A DNA stretch of 64,000 nucleotides from [Scytonema hofmanni] UTEX 2349 (lineage in GTDB: Bacteria > Cyanobacteriota > Cyanobacteriia > Cyanobacteriales > Nostocaceae), in contig NZ_KK073768.1 of the NCBI RefSeq assembly GCF_000582685.1, forward strand, positions 2,958,883 to 3,022,882, written 5' to 3'. A program made the position numbers and the translations under genes. Below the pieces are notes generated by a model, which did not search any database, was not told where the DNA came from, and saw only the letters and a program-made list of their open reading frames with translations. Of this stretch, positions 24,956-34,640 are shown one piece after another. Position 1 is the stretch's first letter; every line of letters begins with the position of its first letter.

Positions 24956-27121
24956 ATATAGCTACCTACGTCGAGAAAAGTCCGATTAAAGCTTATTTCT
25001 TGTGAGATATGAGTCAGACTATAATTTTTCATACTTATGATAGATGCTTAAAATATACATATGTGAATATAAAAAATATAAAATTTTACTCCTTTAGGTA
25101 GATGCACAAATGTCATTTAATATAATTAATCTATTTTTAGATTAAATTTTGCCTGTAAAAAATAAAATTTGACATAAACAGATTTGAACTTGGAAATTAT
25201 AGGTGATAAAACGTTTATCACAAGCAAAGTTAATAAAATTTAAATTAACTCAAAGTTATTTGGTGATGTTAAATACAATAGAATATGAACATTTTAATAA
25301 ATTATAAAGTTGCGATAAAGATTTGATTTCATTATCAGAATATCTTGACTAAATATACCGAAATGTATTATTAACAAAGAAGTGTGAGAGTGGATAATAT
25401 CAGAATCTATCCCTTTGTAGCTGAAATTGACTTTTAGATCATTTCAAATTCATTAAGAATCTGGTGATTATAAAAGAGGTAATGGTAAGCTAACGAAAAA
25501 ATTAATCATGGCTAGAACAGTTGAAAAGTATTTTCTTAACCATTTTTAACAAGTTGAAATATTTTGAGGAGTATCTATCACCTGTAATCTAGAGTTCAAT
25601 CAGATAATCAATAGGACTTACGCACTTGTTACGAGAAAACAAGACTTTGAGATTGCTTCCTTGCGTCGATAGGGACGGAAATACGTAGTTCGTGCGTAAG
25701 TCCTGATCAAAATAAGACTTTTTAGCAGACCCTCATTAACTATATTACAAATATTTACTGATGAGCTATGTTAAAAGAGTTACAACATTTGTCAATCAGA
25801 TTTTTGTCAAGCTAGAACTGATGCACTTCGTAAACAAGCGGTTGTGTGAACCAACTTGACAACCGCGTTACAGCCTTTACCTTTAGTATTTGCTGAACAT
25901 CAAATTCCGGTTGGAATAAATTTCTGAGATTTTTCTCGTTTTTATCCTAAAAGTGCATAAGTTGATTTTTCAATACCCATAACAGAAAAAAGCTCTCTAA
26001 GCTTAACCGACGTTGAGAAAGTGAGGTTAAAATTAATACAATAAAACTTACGCATTGATATAAGTTCTAAAAGTCTGACAAATTCTATGTTTAACTAGCG
26101 ACTAATTCACTAGTTGAGGTGCTGTGTCAGATACTGTTGTTTATCAGGGACTCAATAGCTATGGTTTATGCATGTTTTGTCAAGGTTGCTTACTACTGCT
26201 GGCTGAAAATTCGTTTTGCAGTCTTAATTTTGCGAACCTTTATCAGCAGCATTGAAAAAGAAAATCGAGGACAAGGTAAAGTAGAGCTAAAACTTATGCC
26301 TATCTACGCATTTAATGATTTTGCCGATGCAAAAACATATCTAAACCTCTTACCTTATCTAGCAACGTTTTCAGTGAAAATATTTGCTTAGGGAAGAAAA
26401 TAAAAACATAATGCCATGTAACTAAAAATTTTTAAGCGTCGCTATATTTCCAGAGAATCTAATTAACCTTGGATATTGACGCACAAAATGATACAACCCG
26501 GTAATAACCCCCCTAGACTCGCAAAGCACAGGGGGGAAACCCGGTGTTAGTTGCACATCAAGTAACGAATTAATTAGTCCTAAAAGGCTAATTAATGCAA
26601 ACAGCTGTAAAACTTTAGCTTGCCGGCTTAGAGAAACAGCTGCTGTAGACGAACTTGCCCACGTTTTACGTTGACGACAACTGGATTAAATTATGTCACA
26701 ACATTTCTTTAAAGACAAGGCTGTTGAGAGATACGACTTGCAAAAAAGCAAATTGTTAACACCTTTTGGATGTCAAGATCGGGTAAAGAATTTCGGTGCG
26801 AATTTGCAGCCAAAATATAGTTTTCAGAGAAAAATTATATTCCTGGCTTCCACGGATGAATTTCCAACGCAAAAGTATAAAATATTAAGTTGTTTAGCAG
26901 AAATATTGCGGTATTTGATTGCTGTCGGATGGAATGAGCGATACCTGCTGTACGTAAGGACGCGATCGCATCCACTTCACAAAGAAGGAAAAATTCACTC
27001 CTCTAAGCATGTGGGAGTTAATATCTGCAACTGGCAAACTAACTCCTAACTTAGTTTCGATTAATCTTTAGTCAAATATTAAAAACTCTTGACTATTATC
27101 TGAAATTTGCAGGAGGAAACT
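24956..27121. other. 2.2-kb AT-rich region with a MITE, no supported gene
   Basis: The stretch between the first SurA/PpiC-like gene and the second exporter is AT-rich. It holds one MITE (25611-25706) and short inverted repeats around 25840-25865 (GCGGTTGTGTGAACC / ACAACCGC). Open frames at 26119-26391 and 26693-27049 show no family resemblance and no ribosome binding site and are left out. The exporter promoter is expected in the last 300 bp but was not located. Confidence 0.5.
25611..25706. mobile_element. MITE with AGGACTTACGCAC terminal inverted repeats, copy 1
   Basis: The terminal inverted repeats AGGACTTACGCAC (25613-25625) and GTGCGTAAGTCCT (25692-25704) are perfect. The interior (about 66 bp) holds no coding frame. 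TCA flanks the element on both sides, consistent with a 3-bp target duplication. A second copy lies at 32571-32679. It is presumably mobilised by a transposase encoded elsewhere. Confidence 0.8.
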
Positions 27122-30100
27122 ATGTTTTCACGGCAACAGTTAACTCAACAACTTACCCAAATTTGGGGTGAAACGCTTGAGGAAGCAGAACTTGATAGGT
27201 GTTTGGCATTGCTTGAAATTGTTGAACCACCTTCTTCTAAGGAGTTTTGGCAAGCAGCAGAAGCAAAGCCGGGAATTTACATTATCCTGGCAGGTAAATG
27301 CAGACTTTTAGATAGCGCTCAGGACTTAATTACTACTCTTTGTGTTGGGGAATCATTTGGTGAGGTAACTCTGTTTCCCGAAGAAGAGTTGAGAAGTTAC
27401 GCTGCGAGAGCTTCTGTTAATTTAAAGCTTGGCTATATCCCCTTAGAAGCGCTGCAATTCGTTATTCGCCAACATCCAAGTATAAGCGATCGCATCAGAG
27501 AACGCGCCGAAATTTGGGATTTAATGCTGTTATGTCGGCAAAACTCTCAACTTGCGGGACATACTTCTGCTGTTCCGGGAATGCTCAAAGCCTTATCTTA
27601 TTTTTCACGGCATTACCTAGAGCTAGGACCGATACCAGCAACAGTATTTCAAGGTTGTCAGATATTGCTCTTGCGTCGCGGTCAATTGCAACATACTGAC
27701 GGACGCTGTTTGATCCCTGGTAATATATGTGCAATTGATAACAATAATTGGCACGTCAAAGAAAAAGCGATCGCTTATATTCTCAAAAGTGACGATGTGT
27801 CTGCGGCACTGCAACACTGCCCGGAATTAGGGTCTTTTATCAATTCCACCTCTGTTAAGTCTGCCTCAGTGGAACGTCCGCAGCGAAAAAGCAGGTCAAG
27901 TTCAAAAGAACATTTTGATACATCTGCTAAAATCATTCCCTTTCCCCAGCGCGATCCCAAATCAAAAGAAAAGCCAAAAAAACAGCGTCCTTTCTTTCCT
28001 AGTCCCAAAGTGCGAGCAGGGCATTGGTGGGGACGCCTCACCAAGCGCTATCCATTTTATGCTCAACAAAGCGCTTCAGATTGCGGCTCTGCCTGCTTGG
28101 TGATGATTGGTCACTATTGGGGCAAGCACTTTAGTGTCAATCGCTTGCGGGATATGACCAACGTCAACCGCAGTGGGGCATCTTTACGTGCTTTAGCAGC
28201 GGCAGCAGAAAGCCTGGGTTTTACCACCCGTCCGGTGAAAGCCAGTCTAGATAAAGTTGCAGAACAATCTTTGCCAGCGATCGCTCACTGGGAAGGTAAG
28301 CACTTCATCGTCGTCTATGAAATTACGAAAAAGCGAGTCATAGTAGGCGATCCTGCCCTTGGACAACGCACATTAACCAAAAGCGAATTTAACACAGGCT
28401 GGACAGGGTATGCATTGTTATTGCAACCCACATCTCTGCTCAAAGAAGCCAAAGCCGAAAGTACAGGCTTTTGGAAGTTTTTTGAGTTAGTCAAACCCCA
28501 CTACCGGGTACTAATAGAAGTCTTTTTGGCAAGCGTGCTGATGCAGCTATTTGGACTAGTAACGCCGGTATTCACCCAGTTGTTGCTAGACAGAGTGCTT
28601 GTACAACGCAGCGTTGCCACCTTAAACGCTATCGGGGTGGGAATGATCGTTTTTGGCTTATTTAGTATCGCCATGAATGGAGTGCGGCAATATCTGCTGT
28701 ATCACACGGCAAACCGCGTTAGTCTCTCCTTACTGGTAGGTTTTATCAAACATACCCTGCGCTTGCCCCTCTCTTATTTCGAGTCGCGTTATGTCGGGGA
28801 TATTGTCTCTCGCATCCAAGAAAACCAGAAAATTCAGCGTTTTCTAACTGGGCAGACACTCTCAATCATCCTGGATATGCTGACATTGGTTGTCTATCTA
28901 GCTTTGATGTTTAGTTATAGCTGGCGAATGGCATTATTTGTGCTGTGTACTGTGCCGCCATTTTTTATCTTGGCACTAGCTAGCACCAATATTTTACGCC
29001 GCATTTCCAGAGAGATTTTTAACGCTGGTGCTAAAGAAAATAGCTACCTCATAGAATCGCTGACCGGTATTCGCACAGTTCGCTCATTGTCAATTGAACA
29101 GACGGTGCGGTGGCATTGGGAAGAACTGCTGCATAGTTTGATCAAAAAAGGCTTTAACGCCCAGATAATCGGCATCCGCTTGCAAATTCTCAGTGGTACG
29201 ATCCAAACCTTTGTGAATACAGGATTGATGTGGTTTGGTGCATGGCAGGTGATTCAAGGGGATCTCACCGTTGGGCAATTAGTTGCTTTCAATATGTTGG
29301 TGGGTAACGTCTTGAGTCCTTTTCAACGGCTGTCTGGACTGTGGAATGAATTGCAGGAAATCGTTATTTCCACCGAACGGATTAATGATGTTTTAGAAGC
29401 GGAACCAGAAGAAGACTTACAAAATAAACCCCGCAAGTCACTGGATAGACTTAAAGGTAATATCCGCTTTCAGAATGTCACCTTCCGCTATCACCCAGAA
29501 AGTGAAACGAATGTGCTGGAAAATCTTACTTTTGAAATTCAGCCCAATCAAATGGTGGCAGTTGTCGGACGCAGTGGTTCGGGAAAAACAACCTTGAGTA
29601 AATTGATTTTAGGTTTATACCCGGCGACAGATGGCAAAATATTGATTGACGGTCATGATATCAGTGGCGTATCGTTGCGATCGCTCCGTTCTCAAGTTGG
29701 TGTAGTCGATCAAGATACCTTTCTGTTTGGTAGTACCATTCGTGAAAACATCTCCATCGCTCACCCAGAAGCATCATTAGAAGAAATTATTCAAGCAGCA
29801 CGATTTGCAGGAGCTGATGAATTTATTCAGAAACTGCCAATGGGTTATGAATCCCAAATAGGTGAAGCTGGTGGTATGTTATCTGGCGGACAACGCCAAC
29901 GTCTAGCGATCGCTCGCGCTTTGTTGGGAAATCCGCGTTTATTACTTTTTGATGAAGCTACCAGTCATTTAGACTCCGAATCAGAACGTATTATTCAGAA
30001 CAACCTGAAAACAATTCTCAAAGGACGCACAAGTGTAATTATTGCCCATCGCCTTTCTACTGTCCGCAATGCTGATTTGATTTTAGTTTTAGATCGAGGC

Positions 30101-30193
30101 GTATTAGTAGAAAGCGGTACTCATGATGAATTAATTACCAAAAAAGGTCATTATTACTACTTGAATCAACAACAACTAGCTCAAGCAGGTTGA
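27122..30193 (+). CDS. C39-peptidase ABC exporter with N-terminal cNMP-like domain (intact ATPase)
   Basis: The protein has 1023 residues from the ATG at 27122, which follows an AGGAGG; a TTG at 27107 is rejected. Residues ~40-150 form a cyclic-nucleotide-binding-like domain, and residues ~310-430 a C39 peptidase with Cys321 in SASDCGSACL, His394 and Asp410. Residues ~455-750 are the transmembrane domain and residues ~780-1015 the nucleotide-binding domain. The ATPase motifs are complete: GRSGSGKTT (816-824), LSGGQ (920-924), LLLFDEATS with Asp944-Glu945, and IAHR. It is a paralogue of HetC with the same domain order. Such exporters cleave double-glycine leaders and secrete the core peptide. 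The HlyD protein and the GG-leader peptides downstream are its likely partners and substrates. Confidence 0.92.
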   Translation: MFSRQQLTQQLTQIWGETLEEAELDRCLALLEIVEPPSSKEFWQAAEAKPGIYIILAGKCRLLDSAQDLITTLCVGESFGEVTLFPEEELRSYAARASVNLKLGYIPLEALQFVIRQHPSISDRIRERAEIWDLMLLCRQNSQLAGHTSAVPGMLKALSYFSRHYLELGPIPATVFQGCQILLLRRGQLQHTDGRCLIPGNICAIDNNNWHVKEKAIAYILKSDDVSAALQHCPELGSFINSTSVKSASVERPQRKSRSSSKEHFDTSAKIIPFPQRDPKSKEKPKKQRPFFPSPKVRAGHWWGRLTKRYPFYAQQSASDCGSACLVMIGHYWGKHFSVNRLRDMTNVNRSGASLRALAAAAESLGFTTRPVKASLDKVAEQSLPAIAHWEGKHFIVVYEITKKRVIVGDPALGQRTLTKSEFNTGWTGYALLLQPTSLLKEAKAESTGFWKFFELVKPHYRVLIEVFLASVLMQLFGLVTPVFTQLLLDRVLVQRSVATLNAIGVGMIVFGLFSIAMNGVRQYLLYHTANRVSLSLLVGFIKHTLRLPLSYFESRYVGDIVSRIQENQKIQRFLTGQTLSIILDMLTLVVYLALMFSYSWRMALFVLCTVPPFFILALASTNILRRISREIFNAGAKENSYLIESLTGIRTVRSLSIEQTVRWHWEELLHSLIKKGFNAQIIGIRLQILSGTIQTFVNTGLMWFGAWQVIQGDLTVGQLVAFNMLVGNVLSPFQRLSGLWNELQEIVISTERINDVLEAEPEEDLQNKPRKSLDRLKGNIRFQNVTFRYHPESETNVLENLTFEIQPNQMVAVVGRSGSGKTTLSKLILGLYPATDGKILIDGHDISGVSLRSLRSQVGVVDQDTFLFGSTIRENISIAHPEASLEEIIQAARFAGADEFIQKLPMGYESQIGEAGGMLSGGQRQRLAIARALLGNPRLLLFDEATSHLDSESERIIQNNLKTILKGRTSVIIAHRLSTVRNADLILVLDRGVLVESGTHDELITKKGHYYYLNQQQLAQAG

Positions 30194-30231
30194 GTCTAGG
30201 TAATACGCTTGGTGTTACTGATTTTAGACCT

Positions 30232-30286
30232 GTAGAGACGCGAAATTTCGCGTCTCTACCAAGGATTGAAATTTCGCGTCTCTACC
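30232..30286. repeat. Dispersed palindrome, copy 5, with duplicated right half
   Basis: GTAGAGACGCGAAATTTCGCGTCTCTAC is a perfect palindrome at 30232-30259. It is followed by CAAGGATT and a second right half, GAAATTTCGCGTCTCTACC. The structure suggests tandem duplication of half an element. It lies between the exporter and the HlyD gene. Confidence 0.85.
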
Positions 30287-30341
30287 AAGGATTTTAGAGG
30301 TTGTTTGAAAAGTAGTTAACTGTGATTTTAGGCACTTGTTG

Positions 30342-30419
30342 ATCCCCCCTAACCCCCCTTAAAAAGGGGGGAACCGGAATTAAATTCCCCCTTAAAAAGG
30401 GGGATTTAGGGGGATCTAA
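30342..30419. repeat. GATCCCCCTAA / TTAGGGGGATC inverted repeat
   Basis: The outer arms GATCCCCCCTAA and TTAGGGGGATC enclose two inner hairpins built on CCCCCTTAAAAAGGGGG. This nested palindrome is a common short repeat of filamentous cyanobacteria; here it sits 80 bp before the HlyD start and could reduce transcription from the exporter gene. Confidence 0.75.
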
Positions 30420-30501
30420 AACGTTTTGCTACCAACAAGAGGACTTTTCAAACATCCTCTTAGACTTAACTCTCCCATACCCTATTCTGGGAAATAGAAC
30501 T

Positions 30502-32037
30502 ATGCCATATGCATCTGTTAATTCGTCATCCCCACTCCCCCAAGATGAGGGGGATGAGTATAAAAGTTATACGCACTCCAAAGAATCTGCCCAAACATCA
30601 GATAACGCTCAAGACTTGTACTACGGCACCGAAGAACTGTTGGATGCCTTACCTAGAGTTTGGACTCGTGGTGTGTTGTATGTGCTGGTAGGCTTTGCAT
30701 TTGTCTTGTTACCTTGGGCAACGCTTTCAAAGGTAGATGAAACAGGAAGTGCCAGAGGACGTATAGAACCAAAAGGTGCAACCCAAAAGTTAGACACATC
30801 CATAGGTGGCAGCGTCAAAGCTGTCAAAGTAAAAGAAGGGGACAGCGTGAAAGCAGGACAGGTTCTGTTGGAACTTGAATCGGATATTTTGCAAACCGAT
30901 ATGGAACAAGTCAAAGAAAAGTTGCAAGGCTTACAAAATCAAGTAGCGCAACTCGATGTCATCAAAAAACAACTGCAATTAACCCTTAGCGTTCAGGAGC
31001 AACAAAATCAATCGCAAGCCTTAGAAAAAATCTCTCAAGTCAACCAGGCAAAGCAAAATCTGGATGCGAAACAAAGTATTTATAACTTACAAAAGTTAGA
31101 AAAACAGGCATTAGTCAGTCAAGCACAGCAGCAAATTAGCACCACTAAAAATGACGAGAAATCGGCTCAAAATCGTTTGAGTATAGATTCAAGACAAGTG
31201 CAACGTTTTAGCCAGCTTGTTAACGATGGTGCCGTTTCGACAAACCAAGTTGACCAACTCAAAAAAGAAGAAGAAGAAAGCAAACGACTTTATGAAAAAG
31301 CTAAATCTGACATCAAACAAGCTCAATTACGTTTAGCTGAAGAACAAAATCGCTATCAGTCCACAATGAGTCAGTTGGAGTCAGATATTAAGCAAGCAAA
31401 TCTTCGATTACAAGAAGAACAAAATAGCTATCAAAGTCTATTGCAAACCGGGAAACTAGCTATGTTGAGAAATCAGCAACAAGTGAAAGATTTAGATACA
31501 CAAATTGGGACATTACAATCCCAAATTGCCCAAGCTGGAAGCCAGATAACATCCTTAAAGCTGCAAATGCAGCAACGAATCGTGCGATCGCCTATTGATG
31601 GTGTGATTTTTGAATTTCCCACCACTAAACCGGGAGCAGTTGTCCAACCAGGACAGAGGATTGCCCAAATTGCACCCAAAAATACTAACTTCGTACTCAA
31701 GGCTCAGATACCCAGTCAAGATAGCGGTTTCTTGAAGGTGGGAATGCCTGTCAAAATCAAGTTTGATGCCTATCCTTTCCAAGAATATGGCATCGTCCAA
31801 GGAAAACTTACTTGGATTTCTCCCGACTCTAAAGTTAGTCAAACACCCCAAGGAAATACAGAAAACTTTGAGTTAGAAGTCACCATAGACCAGCAGTATA
31901 TCGAAAATGGTAAAAAACGTATTCCATTAAGTGCAGGACAGACTGCAAATGCTGAGGTCATTATTCGTCAACGACGGGTGATTGACTTCGTTTTAGATCC
32001 GTTTAAGAAGCTCCAAAAAGGCGGTTTGGAGATGTAG
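30502..32037 (+). CDS. HlyD-family membrane fusion (periplasmic adaptor) protein
   Basis: The 511-residue protein has a cytoplasmic N-terminus of ~55 residues and one TM segment at ~57-75 (GVLYVLVGFAFVLLPWATL). A lipoyl/barrel-sandwich half motif follows (GGSVKAVKVKEGDSVKAGQVLLELE). A long Gln/Glu/Lys-rich coiled coil covers ~130-355. The second lipoyl half is RIVRSPIDGVIFEF, followed by VVQPGQRIAQIAP, then a beta-barrel domain and the family end motif RQRRVIDFVLDPF. It bridges an inner-membrane ABC exporter to an outer-membrane TolC-like channel. The upstream C39 exporter is its obvious partner. No TolC gene is in the window, so a shared channel encoded elsewhere is assumed. Confidence 0.93.
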   Translation: MPYASVNSSSPLPQDEGDEYKSYTHSKESAQTSDNAQDLYYGTEELLDALPRVWTRGVLYVLVGFAFVLLPWATLSKVDETGSARGRIEPKGATQKLDTSIGGSVKAVKVKEGDSVKAGQVLLELESDILQTDMEQVKEKLQGLQNQVAQLDVIKKQLQLTLSVQEQQNQSQALEKISQVNQAKQNLDAKQSIYNLQKLEKQALVSQAQQQISTTKNDEKSAQNRLSIDSRQVQRFSQLVNDGAVSTNQVDQLKKEEEESKRLYEKAKSDIKQAQLRLAEEQNRYQSTMSQLESDIKQANLRLQEEQNSYQSLLQTGKLAMLRNQQQVKDLDTQIGTLQSQIAQAGSQITSLKLQMQQRIVRSPIDGVIFEFPTTKPGAVVQPGQRIAQIAPKNTNFVLKAQIPSQDSGFLKVGMPVKIKFDAYPFQEYGIVQGKLTWISPDSKVSQTPQGNTENFELEVTIDQQYIENGKKRIPLSAGQTANAEVIIRQRRVIDFVLDPFKKLQKGGLEM

Positions 32038-32135
32038 TTGATACTTTCAATTTACGGGTATCAAGTCTGATTATTTTACGGCACTTTGAAAAAATCAATC
32101 TACCCCCTTATTGTTTGGTGTGAAGGAAAAAGAAT

Positions 32136-32163
32136 GTAGAGACGTAGCACTGCTACATCTCTA
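32136..32163. repeat. Dispersed palindrome, GTAGCACTGCTAC core, copy 6
   Basis: GTAGAGACGTAGCACTGCTACATCTCTA has the same arms as the other copies but the core GTAGCACTGCTAC in place of GTTCCGGCGGAAC. It lies in the spacer after the HlyD gene and is followed by a variant of the AGGGTTTCAGATAACGCAT tail. Confidence 0.8.
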
Positions 32164-32310
32164 AGGGTTCTAGATAACGCATATTTAAATTCGGTTGATG
32201 TCTGATCAATTCTGTCCGAGTACTTCAGATATTAAATCCGTCTGAGATTTACCAGTGCCGGGAACTTACCTGAAATGTAGATATAGCTATTGCAAGAGGA
32301 AGGTTATTGT

Positions 32311-32508
32311 ATGCATCCAATTGAGCTAATGAGAAAATATGGCTGGTCTTACCACAAACTAGCCGCAGAGTTTGGAGTTTCCGAAGTTGAAGCTAGACGA
32401 TGGGGATTTAGAAAAACTGCCAGTAACTACCGAAATCCCAAATTAATGGCTTATAAACTAGCAGAAAAGATTGATAAGGAATTATCAACGATATCTGCAT
32501 CTGCATAG
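32311..32508 (+). CDS. Small HTH-like protein (65 aa)
   Basis: The start at ATG 32311 is preferred over an upstream TTG because AGGAAGG lies at a proper distance before it. The product contains a predicted helix-turn-helix: MRKYGWSYHKLAAEFGVSEV, then EARRWGFRK. It probably binds DNA. The size and placement between HlyD and the second SurA/PpiC-like gene suggest a local regulator of this export locus, although this is inference. No ligand-binding domain is present. Confidence 0.65.
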   Translation: MHPIELMRKYGWSYHKLAAEFGVSEVEARRWGFRKTASNYRNPKLMAYKLAEKIDKELSTISASA

Positions 32509-32570
32509 AACCATTGTTAGAACCAAAGTGACCTAGACTCGGCTTCAAAATCCCTGTTTAATAACAAAGA

Positions 32571-32679
32571 ATAGGACTTACGCACTCACAATGCCACGAG
32601 CGCAATGACATCAAGTCTACTGGGGGAAGTTTTCCCCGGTGAGCTTTACGAAATTACGTTGTTGTTGCGTAAGTCCTGA
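32571..32679. mobile_element. MITE with AGGACTTACGCA terminal inverted repeats, copy 2
   Basis: The terminal repeats AGGACTTACGCA (32573-32584) and TGCGTAAGTCCT (32666-32677) match those of the element at 25611-25706, but the interior differs. AGA flanks both sides, again consistent with a 3-bp duplication. The right end lies about 20 bp before the next ATG, so the insertion sits in the leader of the second SurA/PpiC-like gene. Confidence 0.8.
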
Positions 32680-32699
32680 AGAAGTGGAGGAATTATATT

Positions 32700-33479
32700 A
32701 TGCCTCAACATCTAACTATCTCTAATTCAGACATCATTCGCAGCCTCAAGCTATCCTGTCAGATTCCTAATTTTCTAGAAGCTATCGCATTTAAAAAAAT
32801 TATTGCCGAAGCTGCTCAAGAAGCTGGTATTCAAGTAGAGGAGGAAGAAATCCAAAAAGAAAGTGAAAAACTCCGGCTAGAACACAAACTAGTCAAAGCT
32901 AAAGATACTTGGAATTGGCTGAGAAAATATCATCTATCTTTGAATGACTTTGAAGAATTACTTCACGACAAGGTTCTTTATGAAAAGTTAGCGAATCATC
33001 TTTTTTCGACTCAAGTAGAAAGAGTTTTCTATGAACACCAAGTTGACTATGTTGCCGCTGTCACTTATGAAATCATTTTGGATGATAGAGACTTGGCTTT
33101 AGAACTGTTTTATGCCCTAGAAGAAGGCGAAGTTACTTTTCAAGAAATTGCCCGTTTATATATTCAAGAACCAGAACTTCGTCGTGCTGGTGGATATCAA
33201 GGACTTAAACACCGTAAAGATTTTCGTCCAGAAATTGCAGCGGCTGTATTTGCTGCAAGTCCACCAGAAATTCTCAAACCCATTAGCACCCAAAAAGGAG
33301 TTTATCTAATTTGGATTGAAGAAATAATTCAACCCCAATTAGATGAGCAGTTACGTCAGCAAATTATTACAGAATTGTTTTCGGCTTGGCTAAAGCAACA
33401 ATTTGAAAGTTTAGAAATCGTTACGCAGCTAGACTCGGATAGTAATTTACAATTGCCAAATGAATTACTAAAGGCTTAA
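32700..33479 (+). CDS. SurA/PpiC-like peptidylprolyl isomerase-domain protein, paralogue 2
   Basis: The protein has 259 residues and no signal peptide. A GTGGAGG ribosome binding site precedes the ATG. Segments shared with the protein at 24215-24955 include ELFYALEEGEVTFQEIARLY, GGYQGLKHR and ILKPISTQKGVYLIWIEEI, so the two are paralogues. The N-terminal ~115 residues are helical (EEEIQKESEKLRLEHKLVKA). The C-terminal part is parvulin-like. The presumed job is to hold or isomerise the double-glycine peptides made by the genes that follow. The protein lies immediately upstream of the first GG peptide, separated by a 450-bp spacer with its own promoter. Confidence 0.85.
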   Translation: MPQHLTISNSDIIRSLKLSCQIPNFLEAIAFKKIIAEAAQEAGIQVEEEEIQKESEKLRLEHKLVKAKDTWNWLRKYHLSLNDFEELLHDKVLYEKLANHLFSTQVERVFYEHQVDYVAAVTYEIILDDRDLALELFYALEEGEVTFQEIARLYIQEPELRRAGGYQGLKHRKDFRPEIAAAVFAASPPEILKPISTQKGVYLIWIEEIIQPQLDEQLRQQIITELFSAWLKQQFESLEIVTQLDSDSNLQLPNELLKA

Positions 33480-33929
33480 TTTAGTTTTTTACTTAATAGT
33501 AATTAAATAAATTATAAGACAGTAATTTGTTAATTAATTTGTCCAATATAAATTGGATGTATGGTATTTTTTTGTAAAAAATCTCATACACATCCACATA
33601 AATATAAAATTTTTTTATTTAAAAAGTTTGCTATTAAAGGCTTATCAGCTTCAAAAGAATTAAAAAATAATCAATAAATTGCGTATAGGCATTAACACAA
33701 AATATTATTGCCTATTTTTTGCTGCTAATTTTTAAGAAGCATTTGCATTAACAAATAAAAGAAAAATTTCTAAAAAATATCTGAAAAACCTGTTGACTTT
33801 TAAAAGGAATCTGTTATATTAAAAATGTGAGCGACGGAAATAAGTTATTTGCTCAAGACGCAAACAACAAAAAGAAGTTGTTCGCAATAAAAATTCCCAG
33901 AAACTAACTTTAATTCCCAGGAGAAACCC
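33480..33929. other. AT-rich spacer upstream of the peptide genes
   Basis: About 450 bp of very AT-rich DNA holds no frame. It carries the strong sigma-70-like promoter at 33793-33820 and a ~110-nt leader in front of the first GG-peptide gene. Confidence 0.6.
33793..33820 (+). promoter_or_regulatory. Sigma-70-type promoter for the GG-peptide gene
   Basis: TTGACT (33793-33798) and TATATT (33815-33820) lie 16 bp apart. Transcription would start near 33827, giving a leader of about 100 nt before the peptide ATG at 33930. Confidence 0.65.
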
Positions 33930-34202
33930 ATGATTATTTCAGATTTGAACTACTTGGAAGCTACTGAAGGTTCTGCTGTTGTTGGTGGTATCTATCTAGG
34001 CAGTGGTAAATATAACAAGTCAACTACCCTCTATGTTAAGGAATACCTCAGTATCAAAAAAGATATTGATGTAAAGGCTGACATCGACGGCAACGTAGCT
34101 ACTGCTGAAGCTGAAGCTCAAGGTTACAATACTGTTACCCAAACCTTCGCTTTTACCACTCCATATTCTTCTAGCAGCACCTCTATTGCTGCTTCAAACT
34201 AA
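33930..34202 (+). CDS. Double-glycine leader peptide 1 (ISDLNYL type)
   Basis: This is a 90-residue precursor-like protein preceded by AGGAG. Residues 1-20 (MIISDLNYLEATEGSAVVGG) form a leader ending in Gly19-Gly20, the site expected for C39 peptidase cleavage. The leader resembles those at 34908 and 37240. The 70-residue mature part is Thr/Ala/Ser-rich, starts IYLGSGKYNK and ends SSSSTSIAASN. It has no Cys, so lanthionine or disulfide formation is excluded. It has its own promoter and a strong terminator, so it is probably abundantly expressed. The function is unknown: a secreted bacteriocin, signal or surface peptide are all possible. The exporter at 27122-30193 is the likely processor. Confidence 0.8.
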   Translation: MIISDLNYLEATEGSAVVGGIYLGSGKYNKSTTLYVKEYLSIKKDIDVKADIDGNVATAEAEAQGYNTVTQTFAFTTPYSSSSTSIAASN

Positions 34203-34248
34203 TTATTAACCGTTGAATACTAGAGCAACGAAATAGCTCTACGTGAAA

Positions 34249-34287
34249 ACAGCCAAAAACTATAGATAGCTTTTGGCTGTTTTTTTC
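34249..34287 (+). terminator. Rho-independent terminator after GG peptide 1
   Basis: The arms ACAGCCAAAA (34249-34258) and TTTTGGCTGT (34271-34280) form a perfect 10-bp stem with a 12-base loop. A T-run follows at 34280-34286. Confidence 0.85.
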
Positions 34288-34316
34288 CGAGTATTTAATA
34301 AGTCATAAGGAGTCAT

Positions 34317-34628
34317 ATGAGCAAATTAAAAATTTCCGATATCAGCTTTTGTGAAATAGCCAATATTAGTCAAGTTCGAGGCGGATTATCAGAAAATACA
34401 GCAAGGAAACTTGATATATTGGACTGGTTAATAACTTATATTCCTGGATTTTCCAAACAATCTTCAAAAATAACAGGGGAATATTTACTTGAAGAATTCA
34501 GCGATCCAAACGGACAAAATTATGGATATCGTGCCTTAACTCCAGATGGTAAACAAGTATTGGGCGGAGCAACTGGACAGTTAAATAATGTTAATTATGC
34601 TGTCTCCTTCGCCAGCCGTTCTACTTAG
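34317..34628 (+). CDS. Double-glycine leader peptide 2 (divergent)
   Basis: The 103-residue protein starts at an ATG preceded by AAGGAG. The leader MSKLKISDISFCEIANISQV ends in Arg-Gly-Gly (residues 21-23) and keeps the ISD start of the leader family but not the YL. The mature part (80 residues) begins LSENTARKLDILDWLI and contains a hydrophobic helix-like segment (DWLITYIPGF). It differs strongly from the other peptides and shares no Ser-rich tail. It lies between two terminators, so it is transcribed mostly by itself or by read-through. No family is recognised. Confidence 0.72.
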   Translation: MSKLKISDISFCEIANISQVRGGLSENTARKLDILDWLITYIPGFSKQSSKITGEYLLEEFSDPNGQNYGYRALTPDGKQVLGGATGQLNNVNYAVSFASRST

Positions 34629-34640
34629 TTAATATTTGCT

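Noticed and set aside
26119..26391. 90-codon frame in the AT-rich region
   Set aside because: No recognisable domain or ribosome binding site; hydrophobic stretch alone is not enough.
26693..27049. 118-codon frame upstream of the C39 exporter
   Set aside because: No domain, GG leader or ribosome binding site; it may be a chance frame in the exporter's upstream region.
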